8,417 nt of DNA from positions 1 through 8,417 of the forward strand of contig JALRGJ010000040.1 of assembly GCA_023253435.1 (NCBI GenBank). Reading direction: 5' to 3'. The DNA is from Ilumatobacteraceae bacterium. Lineage in GTDB: Bacteria > Actinomycetota > Acidimicrobiia > Acidimicrobiales > Ilumatobacteraceae. Made by a program: the position numbers and the translations under genes. The notes under the pieces are model-generated. The model saw only the letters and a program-made list of their open reading frames with translations, searched no databases and was not told the origin of the DNA. The stretch's first letter is position 1. The number at the start of each line of letters is the position of its first letter. Positions 1-5,882 of the stretch are shown here, in pieces.

Positions 1-1405
1 ACTTCTTACTCAAGGCGCCATCGACGCTTTGTTGCACCACGGTGACGAAGTGCAAAAGATGACCTATTTGCCAAAGATGATCTCTGGCGAGTGGACAGGC
101 ACAATGAACCTCACGGAGCCCGATGCAGGTAGCGATGTAGGTGCTGTACGCACTAAGGCCGTCAAGAATGCTGACGGCTCATACTCCATTACGGGAACCA
201 AGATCTACATCACATTTGGTGAGCACGATATGGCCGAGAACATCATTCACTTAGTGCTTGCTCGTACCCCCGATGCACCTGCGGGAACAAAAGGAATTTC
301 GTGCTTCATTGTTCCCAAATATCTTTTGAATGACGATGGTTCATTGGGTGCAGAAAACGATGTGAAGTGCGTGAGTATCGAGCACAAAACGGGGATTAAA
401 GCCAGCCCTACCTGTGTGTTGTCATATGGCGATAACGGAGGCGCCATTGGTTATCTCATCGGTGAAGAGAATCACGGCATGGCGTACATGTTCACCATGA
501 TGAACCAAGCGCGTTTAGGTGTTGGTTTAGAAGGTCTTGCACTTGCAGAACGCGCTTATCAACAAGCACTTGAATATTCCGTCTTGCGTAAGCAAGGGAG
601 GGCGCCAGGTGCTCCTGCCGGAGAAAGCTCTCAAATTGTGAAACACCCCGACGTCAAGCGCATGCTGCTCACCATGAAGAGCACCATCGAAGCGCTGCGT
701 CGACTTATTTATTGGAACGCAGCGTGTCTTGATACCGCCGCCCATCACCCAGATGCTGATGTTCGAGATAAGGCATCTGATCTGGCCGCATTGTTGATCC
801 CACTTTCCAAGGGTTGGGGTACAGACATGGGCGTGGAACTCACGGGAACAGCAATTCAAATTCATGGTGGTATGGGCTTCATTGAAGAAACCGGTGTTGC
901 GCAGCATTATCGCGATGCTCGAATCACCACCATTTATGAGGGAACAAATGGCATTCAGGCCATGGACCTTGTGGGAAGAAAAATTGGCCTCAAGGGTGGG
1001 GCAGTGCTTATGTCGCTGTTCTCAGATATTGAAAGTCTCGATGCTCAACTTGCCCAGCATGATCAGTTGTCACAATCACGTGCAGAGTTGGCATGTGCTC
1101 TCAGTGCAGCGCGCGATACCACCCAGTGGATCATGCAAAATGCAACCAACCAAGTTGCTGTTTTGTCTGGAGCAACGCCTTACTTGCGACAGTTGTCAGT
1201 TCTCGTTGGTGGTTATGTGATGGCAAAGTCTGCTCTCATCGCGCTGACTTCACCAGAACTTGATGCTGCAACGGTTTCTGCCAAGGTGGGGTCATCCCGA
1301 TTCTTTTGTGAGCAGATCTTGCCTTCAGTACACGGGCTCACAAGTTCAATTAAGGGTGATGCAGATCTGCTGATGTCTTTTGATGCAGACGCGTTAGCGC
1401 TCTGA
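1..1405 (+). CDS. Acyl-CoA dehydrogenase, DmdC-like long form (5' partial)
   Basis: This is a flavoprotein that would oxidise an acyl-CoA to the 2,3-enoyl-CoA, passing electrons to an electron-transfer flavoprotein. The frame is open from base 2, so the true start lies upstream. About 467 residues are visible, and long-form relatives run near 590-600, so roughly 130 N-terminal residues are missing. Seen: the middle-domain signature NLTEPDAGSDVGAVRTKA, the C-terminal helical domain ending in IQIHGGMGFIEETG, and RITTIYEGTNGIQAMD. In that last motif the Glu codon at 938-940 matches the general-base glutamate of the family. From about base 1000 a further helical domain follows, like the extra C-terminal domain of DmdC (3-methylmercaptopropionyl-CoA dehydrogenase) and relatives. 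The exact substrate cannot be read from sequence: many members of this subfamily are not DmdC, and no other dmd gene is visible. The stop TGA at 1403-1405 directly abuts the stop of the convergent DUF2237 gene. Confidence 0.95.
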   Translation, partial: LLTQGAIDALLHHGDEVQKMTYLPKMISGEWTGTMNLTEPDAGSDVGAVRTKAVKNADGSYSITGTKIYITFGEHDMAENIIHLVLARTPDAPAGTKGISCFIVPKYLLNDDGSLGAENDVKCVSIEHKTGIKASPTCVLSYGDNGGAIGYLIGEENHGMAYMFTMMNQARLGVGLEGLALAERAYQQALEYSVLRKQGRAPGAPAGESSQIVKHPDVKRMLLTMKSTIEALRRLIYWNAACLDTAAHHPDADVRDKASDLAALLIPLSKGWGTDMGVELTGTAIQIHGGMGFIEETGVAQHYRDARITTIYEGTNGIQAMDLVGRKIGLKGGAVLMSLFSDIESLDAQLAQHDQLSQSRAELACALSAARDTTQWIMQNATNQVAVLSGATPYLRQLSVLVGGYVMAKSALIALTSPELDAATVSAKVGSSRFFCEQILPSVHGLTSSIKGDADLLMSFDADALAL

Positions 1406-1789
1406 TTACATATCGATGGCGTGCGCTCTGAGCGCATTCATATCGCAAAACTCTGCTGCGGCAATGTGAGTGCTACGCAGTTTCACCTGTGGAGCTTTGC
1501 CAGATTCATAAGCCTCTTGCCAGCGTGGTGCGCATAAACACCATTGGTCACCGGCTTTCAGACCGGGGAATCCAAATTGGGGCATGGGAGTGGAGAGGTC
1601 ATTTCCTGCGGCTTTTGAGAATTCCAAGAATTCATCGGTCATCACGGCACACACGGCGTGAACACCCGTGTCATCGCCACCCACCTCACAACATCCGGTG
1701 CGATAAAAGCCTGTCATTGGTGATGTGCAACATGTTTCCAATGGCTCACCGAGAACATTGACTTGGTCTGTTTGTGTGAAACCTTCCAT
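1406..1789 (-). CDS. DUF2237 family cysteine-rich protein
   Basis: This 127-residue protein is recognised as DUF2237, a family of uncharacterised small bacterial proteins; no function is established. Family blocks seen are NVLGEPLETCC near residues 11-21, SPMTGFYRTGCC at 23-34, VHAVCAVMTDEFLEFSKAAGNDLSTP at 43-68 and FGFPGLKAGDQWCLCAPRWQEAY at 72-94. It has eight cysteines (20, 21, 33, 34, 47, 84, 86, 115), including two CC pairs and one CLC, and several acidic and Trp residues, so metal binding or redox chemistry is possible but only inferred. The length is near-full for the family. The ATG at 1787-1789 gives the expected N terminus, but the ribosome-binding site is weak. The gene is divergent from gltX with 56 bases between starts, so the two may share a control region, and convergent with the acyl-CoA dehydrogenase with no spacer. 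Confidence 0.9.
   Translation of the reverse strand: MEGFTQTDQVNVLGEPLETCCTSPMTGFYRTGCCEVGGDDTGVHAVCAVMTDEFLEFSKAAGNDLSTPMPQFGFPGLKAGDQWCLCAPRWQEAYESGKAPQVKLRSTHIAAAEFCDMNALRAHAIDM
1422..1436. repeat. 15-base palindrome near convergent gene ends
   Basis: TGCGCTCTGAGCGCA is a perfect inverted repeat with 7-base arms around a central T. As RNA it would form a six-pair stem with a three-base loop. It lies 17 bases past the acyl-CoA dehydrogenase stop and inside the last codons of the DUF2237 gene. The 9-mer GCGCTCTGA within it also occurs at 1397-1405, ending on the dehydrogenase stop codon. It could stall or end transcription from the left, but no T-tract follows. Confidence 0.3.
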
Positions 1790-1813
1790 TGCGCCACGCT
1801 ATCTGTTACCTCT

Positions 1814-1831
1814 CTTGTGCAGATGCACAAG
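1814..1831. promoter_or_regulatory. 18-base palindrome, candidate operator between DUF2237 and gltX
   Basis: CTTGTGCAGATGCACAAG has perfect 8-base arms with a 2-base spacer. It sits between two divergent genes, 14 bases before the gltX ATG and 24 bases from the DUF2237 ATG. Its symmetry, length and position fit a site for a dimeric regulator acting on one or both genes. Alternatively it could be a leader hairpin near the gltX ribosome-binding site. I do not recognise it as the site of a known regulator. Confidence 0.45.
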
Positions 1832-1845
1832 TAGCCTGAGAGAGC

Positions 1846-3249
1846 ATGTCTGATCGCCCCCGCTACCGTTTTGCACCTTCGCCCACTGGTTTCTTTCATG
1901 TCGGTGGCGCTCGTACCGCCCTGTACAACTGGGCACTCACTTTGCGCACTGGCGGCACCTTTGTATTACGTATTGAAGACACCGATGAGTCACGTAATAG
2001 TCCAGAGTGGACACAAGGCATTATCGACGCACTGTCTTGGTTGGGAATCGATAGTTCCCATCCTCAATTTGAAGGCCCGTATTTTCAGTCTCATTATGCA
2101 GAACAGCACAAAGCTGCGGCAATGCGTTTGTATGAGGCCGGGCATGCCTATTGGTGTGACCTCACTCCAGAGCAAGTGCAAGAGAGAGCTAAAGAATCTG
2201 GCAAGCCTGGTTACGACGGCTATTCCCGTGACAGGGGATTAGAGCCCGGGCCAGGACGAGTATTGCGCTTCAAAGTTCCGTCTGGCGTCACGGTGGTTAA
2301 AGATCTTGTGCGTGGAGATGTTGAGTTCTCTAACGACACAATTGAAGACTTCGTGTTGTTGCGCAGTAACGGAAGCCCCATGTTCTTGCTGGCAAATGTG
2401 GTGGATGACATAGAGATGACTGTTACCAATGTTGTGCGAGCAGAAGAGCACCTTCCAAACACCCCAAAGCAACAAATGTTGTGGGAGGCATTGGGTCGCA
2501 CTCCGCCTATGTGGGCTCATGTACCTGTACTTGTCAATGAACAACGTAAAAAGTTGTCTAAACGACGAGACAAAGTTGCACTTGAGCAATACAAAGAAGA
2601 AGGGATTCTTCCCGATGCAATGGTGAACTATCTCATGACCCTTGGTTGGGCTCCTGCAGGCGATGAAGAAATTGTTCCGTGGGCTCGCATCGTTGATGAA
2701 TTCCGCCTTGAAGACGTGAATCATTCGCCAGCATTTTTTGATGTCAAGAAGTTGTCCGCTTTTAACGGTGACTACATCCGCGCCATGCCTCTCGACACAT
2801 TCATTGATGCTTGCGCTCCGTATTTAGCCACAGGTCATTGGCCAGCAGATCGATTTGATCAGCAGGTGTTTAATTCTGTTGCACCTCTTGTGCAAACACG
2901 AGTTGCCACATTGTCTGAAGTACCAACAATGGTGGATTTCTTTTTCTTGGCCGATGCCGATATCAACGAAGATGCGTGGAACAAAACAATGTCTTCAGAC
3001 TTTGCAAAAGATGTTCTGTCTGATTATTGCGCTGCATTGCAAACATGTGAATGGAGCCATGATCCACTCAAGGCTGCCCTTGAAACATGGACGGAATCCC
3101 GCGGATTGAAATTGGGTAAGACTCAAGCACCTATTCGAGTTGCGATTACCGGGCGCACAGTGGGCCCACCACTATTTGAGAGCATTGAGATCATGAAAAA
3201 AGATGAAGTGATTCGTCGACTTAACTCTGCTCTTGCACGATTGAGCTAA
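1846..3249 (+). CDS. gltX: Glutamyl-tRNA synthetase
   Basis: This class I aminoacyl-tRNA synthetase is cytosolic and joins glutamate to tRNA at the expense of ATP. Seen: RFAPSPTGFFHVGGARTALYNW at residues 8-29, with HVGG (18-21) as the HIGH motif; LRIEDTD at 41-47; the block GSPMFLLANVVDD (176-188) followed by VVRAEEHLPNTPKQ; and KKLSKR at 235-240 as the KMSKS signature. The last third is the helical anticodon-binding region. At 467 residues it is normal for the family. The ATG at 1846 gives the expected N terminus just before the APSPTG block, preceded by a weak GAGAGAG. A tRNA-Gln gene lies nearby, and related bacteria usually lack GlnRS, so it is probably non-discriminating, charging both tRNA-Glu and tRNA-Gln with Glu for later GatCAB amidation. 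That is inference: no residue here proves it. The DUF218 gene begins 4 bases after the stop. Confidence 0.97.
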   Translation: MSDRPRYRFAPSPTGFFHVGGARTALYNWALTLRTGGTFVLRIEDTDESRNSPEWTQGIIDALSWLGIDSSHPQFEGPYFQSHYAEQHKAAAMRLYEAGHAYWCDLTPEQVQERAKESGKPGYDGYSRDRGLEPGPGRVLRFKVPSGVTVVKDLVRGDVEFSNDTIEDFVLLRSNGSPMFLLANVVDDIEMTVTNVVRAEEHLPNTPKQQMLWEALGRTPPMWAHVPVLVNEQRKKLSKRRDKVALEQYKEEGILPDAMVNYLMTLGWAPAGDEEIVPWARIVDEFRLEDVNHSPAFFDVKKLSAFNGDYIRAMPLDTFIDACAPYLATGHWPADRFDQQVFNSVAPLVQTRVATLSEVPTMVDFFFLADADINEDAWNKTMSSDFAKDVLSDYCAALQTCEWSHDPLKAALETWTESRGLKLGKTQAPIRVAITGRTVGPPLFESIEIMKKDEVIRRLNSALARLS

Positions 3250-3253
3250 CGGC

Positions 3254-3874
3254 GTGGCGTCGTTTTTGCGATCCACAGTTCGAGTAACTCTCGCCGTGTT
3301 TATGGGAATTGCTTTTTATTTTTTGACTGTATTCATTTCCATCTGGACTGCTGGAAGAACCAATAGCAATACAAATGCAGAAGCCATTGTTGTGATGGGA
3401 GCTGCACAGTATGACGGTGTTCCCTCGCAAATGTTGGAGTCTCGTTTACAGCATGCATTGAATTTGTATGAAGACAATCGCGCACCAGTGATAGCTGTGA
3501 CCGGTGGCAAAAGAGAGGGTGACAGATTCACAGAAGCAGAGACATCCAAAAGGTGGCTAACGGAGAGAGGAGTACCTCAAACGGCAATCATCATGGAGTC
3601 TTCTGGAACATCAACCTGGGAGTCGCTCAGCAATCTTGCACCTGTTTTACAAGATGCCAATATTCAAAAAGTTCTCGTGTCAACGGATCAATGGCATGTG
3701 CAACGCAGTGTTCTCTCCTTACGTGAACTTGGATTCTCGGCAACTGCTTCACCCATTCCCAATGGGTTATGGAACGGCGTTGTTCGCTCGCCTGTGAAGT
3801 ATGCAAAAGAGATTTTTGGTGTTGGTGTTGGCCGAATCGTGGGCTTCAAAACACTGTTGTCAATCACCGGTTAA
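3254..3874 (+). CDS. YdcF/SanA/ElyC-like DUF218 protein, membrane-anchored
   Basis: This 206-residue protein has one N-terminal membrane segment (about residues 9-31) after a short Arg-containing tail, then a single DUF218 domain expected on the outer face. Domain signatures seen: AEAIVVMGA (42-50), SRLQHALNLY (63-72) with VIAVTGG (79-85), the EAETSKRWLTERGVP block (94-108), ESSGTSTWESLSN (115-127) in place of the usual ExxSxxTxEN, and VLVSTDQWHVQRS (140-152). Family members such as SanA and ElyC affect the cell envelope, and ElyC is linked to undecaprenyl-phosphate metabolism; the biochemical activity is unclear. The GTG start at 3254-3256 keeps the membrane anchor intact and lies 4 bases after the gltX stop, suggesting coupled translation; its ribosome-binding site is poor. 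The next in-frame ATG at 3302 would cut into the hydrophobic segment. The uppP gene downstream fits an envelope role. Confidence 0.88.
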   Translation: MASFLRSTVRVTLAVFMGIAFYFLTVFISIWTAGRTNSNTNAEAIVVMGAAQYDGVPSQMLESRLQHALNLYEDNRAPVIAVTGGKREGDRFTEAETSKRWLTERGVPQTAIIMESSGTSTWESLSNLAPVLQDANIQKVLVSTDQWHVQRSVLSLRELGFSATASPIPNGLWNGVVRSPVKYAKEIFGVGVGRIVGFKTLLSITG

Positions 3875-3884
3875 TCCGTAAACT
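3857..3884 (+). promoter_or_regulatory. Candidate tRNA promoter
   Basis: TTGTCA (3857-3862, five of six matches to TTGACA) and TAAACT (3879-3884, four of six to TATAAT) are separated by 16 bases. A start site about seven bases further on would fall just before the tRNA-Gln 5' end at 3896. The -35 element lies inside the last codons of the DUF218 gene. This is a consensus match by eye only. Confidence 0.4.
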
Positions 3885-3895
3885 GATCAACGCAC

Positions 3896-3970
3896 TGGGG
3901 AATGGTGTAATTGGCAACACAGCAGTTTCTGGTACTGTTATTCAGGGTTCGAGTCCTTGTTCCCCAACCA
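3896..3970 (+). tRNA. tRNA-Gln (anticodon CUG)
   Basis: The cloverleaf folds fully by hand. The acceptor arm is TGGGGAA (3896-3902) with TTCCCCA (3960-3966). The D stem is GTGT/ACAC. The anticodon stem GCAGT/ACTGT (3922-3926, 3934-3938) has one G-U pair and loop TTCTGGT, giving anticodon CTG at 3929-3931, which reads CAG. The T stem CAGGG/CCTTG carries loop TTCGAGT. The discriminator is A3967 and CCA is encoded at 3968-3970. The first pair is U1-A72, the feature bacterial GatCAB amidotransferases are known to recognise in tRNA-Gln. It is one base from the tRNA-Glu gene, so both are probably cut from one transcript. Confidence 0.97.
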
Positions 3971-3971
3971 G

Positions 3972-4047
3972 GCTCCCATCGTCTAGTGGCCTAGGACACC
4001 ACCCTCTCAAGGTGGCGGCACGGGTTCGAATCCCGTTGGGAGTGCCA
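3972..4047 (+). tRNA. tRNA-Glu (anticodon CUC)
   Basis: The cloverleaf folds fully by hand. The acceptor arm is GCTCCCA (3972-3978) with TGGGAGT (4037-4043), so position 1-72 is a G-U pair. The D stem is GTCT/GGAC. The anticodon stem CCACC/GGTGG has loop CTCTCAA, giving anticodon CTC at 4006-4008, which reads GAG. The T stem ACGGG/CCCGT carries loop TTCGAAT. The discriminator is G4044 and CCA is encoded at 4045-4047. The GTCTAGTGGCCTAGGAC D-arm is typical of bacterial tRNA-Glu. It follows tRNA-Gln after a single base and precedes uppP by 52 bases; no clear terminator lies between, so read-through into uppP is possible. Confidence 0.97.
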
Positions 4048-4099
4048 ATTCGTTTGTGTGTCAACGGCACTGAAGTCAGTCATGTCAGACTGAGTCTCC

Positions 4100-4924
4100 A
4101 TGTTTGCTGGACTCTTATCTATCCCCGAGGCGGTGCTGCTTGGCATTGTGGAAGGCATCACTGAGTTCCTGCCCATCTCATCCACTGGGCACCTGCTTGT
4201 TGTTGGAGAGCTGATCAATTTTGGAAACGGTGACGCTCAAGTGGCGGCAGATACCTACTCGGTAGCCATCCAATTTGGAGCAATATTGGCTGTATTGGTG
4301 TTGTACCGGCAACGCATTGTGTCGATGTTGCGAGGTGTATTTGGGGCAGACCCAGCTGGCAGACACTTGCTTGTGGCTCTCGTTGTTTCTTTCATACCGG
4401 CCGCGCTCCTCGGAGCAATTCTTGGCGACAACATTAAGGACGTGTTGTTCGGGCCAATACCCGTGACCATTGCATGGGCTGTTGGCGGGTGCGCACTATT
4501 GATCTGGAAGCCACGCTCGGGGACGCTGAGTCTTGATCAACTTTCATTACGCAGCGCATTCATCATTGGTGTTGCACAGGGTCTTGCACTATGGCCAGGC
4601 GTCAGTAGAAGCCTTGTCACATTGGTGGCTGGTGTTGCGCTCGGTCTCACGATGGCAGCAGCAGTGGAGTTTGCATTTTTACTTGGCCTCATCACACTTA
4701 GTGCTGCAACTTTTTTAGATCTCAGCAAACACGGCGGAGAACTAATTGACAGCTTTGGAGTAGCCGCACCGTTAGTGGGGCTACTTGCTGCATTCCTAAC
4801 GGCGATCCTTGCTGTGCGATGGATGGTGGAATACCTCAATACTCGCTCTCTAGCGGTGTTTGGTTGGTACAGAATCGCCGCTGCAGGAGTCAGCGTGGTT
4901 TTGTTACTTGCAGGAACGCTGTAG
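4100..4924 (+). CDS. uppP: Undecaprenyl-diphosphatase (BacA/UppP family)
   Basis: This integral membrane enzyme removes a phosphate from undecaprenyl pyrophosphate to renew the lipid carrier for peptidoglycan and other wall polymers; extra copies give bacitracin resistance in other bacteria. Seen: GIVEGITEFLPISSTGHLL at residues 15-33, holding the conserved Glu18, Glu22, Ser28 and His31, and a second signature GVAQGLALWPGVSRS at 157-171 with catalytic-type Arg170. Residue 172 is Leu where many homologues have Gly (SRSG). There are multiple hydrophobic segments over 274 residues, normal for the family. The ATG at 4100 gives the standard N terminus; an ATG at 4082 is in frame but meets a stop after three codons. 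No strong ribosome-binding site is visible. The DUF218 gene upstream may belong to the same lipid-carrier theme. The gene ends 25 bases from the stop of the convergent oxidoreductase. Confidence 0.96.
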   Translation: MFAGLLSIPEAVLLGIVEGITEFLPISSTGHLLVVGELINFGNGDAQVAADTYSVAIQFGAILAVLVLYRQRIVSMLRGVFGADPAGRHLLVALVVSFIPAALLGAILGDNIKDVLFGPIPVTIAWAVGGCALLIWKPRSGTLSLDQLSLRSAFIIGVAQGLALWPGVSRSLVTLVAGVALGLTMAAAVEFAFLLGLITLSAATFLDLSKHGGELIDSFGVAAPLVGLLAAFLTAILAVRWMVEYLNTRSLAVFGWYRIAAAGVSVVLLLAGTL

Positions 4925-4944
4925 CACCAGAAAGTAGTTGCACC

Positions 4945-4958
4945 CTCTCTTATGAGAG
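4945..4958. terminator. Weak hairpin between convergent uppP and oxidoreductase genes
   Basis: CTCTC-TTAT-GAGAG forms a five-pair stem with a four-base loop. It sits 20 bases after the uppP stop and covers the stop codon of the opposite-strand oxidoreductase. The position suits a shared transcription end, but the stem is short and no T-tract follows on either strand. Confidence 0.22.
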
Positions 4959-5882
4959 TTGCGAGATGACTTCTGAACCAATCAACTCAATGTGATCAAG
5001 ATCCGTTAAGTCAAGGATTTGTGTATACACACGCTGGGCTCCAGCCTCAGACCACGCGCCAAGTTTCTCCACTACTTCTGCAGGTGTTCCGCACAAACCA
5101 TTTGCGCGCAACTCGTCTACTTCTCTGCCAATTGCAGCAGCACGACGAGCAATGTCTGCCTCGGTTTTCCCTACACAGACCACCTGAGCAGATGAATACA
5201 CAAGTGACTTGGGGTCACGACCAACGGTGGAACACGCTTCTCGCACTCGACCACATTGCTCTATGAATCGCTCAGTGCTTTGAAATGGAAGATTGAATTC
5301 TGCGGCAAATCGTGCAGCGAGCATGGGTGTGCGCTTTGGTCCGCCACCTCCCACAATGATGGGAGGGGGTGACTGCACGGGCTTTGGCAATGCGGGAGAG
5401 TTAGCAACTTGATAGTGCGAACCCTCAAACGAGAAGGTATCACCTTCTGGTGTATTCCATAATCCAGTTATCACGCTTAATTGTTCAGTGAGAATGTTGA
5501 AACGTTCGCCCAATACAGGAAACGGAATTCCGTATGCAGTGTGCTCGTCTGTATACCAACCAGCGCCCAGCCCAAGTTCCACTCGACCACCAGACATGTC
5601 ATCAACGTTTGCAACGCTGATGGCGAGCACACCTGGGTGACGAAATGTTGCAGAGTTCACCAAGGTGCCCAGGCGAATAGAGGATGTTTCTCGTGCGATT
5701 CCGGCAAGTGTGATCCAAGCATCGGAGGGGCCGGGCAAGCCAGAAAAGTGCGTTCCCATTTTGAGGTAGTGGTCACTGCGGAAAAAGGCATCGAAGCCCG
5801 CTGCTTCTGCAGTGTGAGCCACTGAAAGAAGTTGTTGATAACTGGCGCCTTGTTGAGGCTCGGTAAATACTCGAAGTTTCAC
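4950..5882 (-). CDS. LLM-class F420-dependent oxidoreductase, Rv1855c type
   Basis: This 310-residue protein has a luciferase-like TIM-barrel fold expected to use the deazaflavin F420 (reduced F420H2) in the cytosol; its substrate is unknown. Seen: LRVFTEPQQGASY at residues 3-15, FDAFFRSDHYLKMG at 30-43, IRLGTLVNSATFRHPG at 69-84, GGRVELGLGAGWY at 98-110 and PPPIIVGGGGPKRT at 172-185. This pattern is what I recall for the Rv1855c subfamily of actinobacterial F420 enzymes, so the host probably makes F420. FMN use cannot be excluded by eye. The start is GTG at 5880-5882, overlapping the TGA stop of the SGNH hydrolase gene by 4 bases (GTGA), so translation is probably coupled; no separate ribosome-binding site stands out. 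It is the last gene of a three-gene unit. Confidence 0.93.
   Translation of the reverse strand: MKLRVFTEPQQGASYQQLLSVAHTAEAAGFDAFFRSDHYLKMGTHFSGLPGPSDAWITLAGIARETSSIRLGTLVNSATFRHPGVLAISVANVDDMSGGRVELGLGAGWYTDEHTAYGIPFPVLGERFNILTEQLSVITGLWNTPEGDTFSFEGSHYQVANSPALPKPVQSPPPIIVGGGGPKRTPMLAARFAAEFNLPFQSTERFIEQCGRVREACSTVGRDPKSLVYSSAQVVCVGKTEADIARRAAAIGREVDELRANGLCGTPAEVVEKLGAWSEAGAQRVYTQILDLTDLDHIELIGSEVISQLS

Noticed and set aside
2416..2451. TNVVRAEEH in GluRS instead of the frequent THVIRGEEH
   Set aside because: As I recall, other bona fide GluRS enzymes carry RAEE at this point, so it is normal family variation and not a lost active site.
2239..2724. 161-codon open frame on the - strand opposite gltX
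   Set aside because: It lies wholly inside gltX, and its translation shows no recognisable domain. The + strand frame carries all GluRS signatures.
4066..4097. Short inverted repeats ACTGA-AG-TCAGT and AGACT-G-AGTCT between tRNA-Glu and uppP
   Set aside because: Five-base arms are too short to support a terminator or operator call, and no T-tract follows.
3769..4164. 131-codon + strand open frame running across both tRNA genes
   Set aside because: It overlaps the end of the DUF218 gene, both tRNAs and the uppP start, and its product resembles nothing; the tRNA folds explain the sequence.
4760..4784. Inverted repeat GTAGCC...GGCTAC inside uppP
   Set aside because: Six-base arms with a 13-base loop inside coding sequence are expected by chance; no site logic supports it.
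4537..4839. 100-codon - strand open frame rich in Ala, Ser, Thr and Pro
   Set aside because: It mirrors the uppP membrane-helix codons on the opposite strand and has no features of its own.
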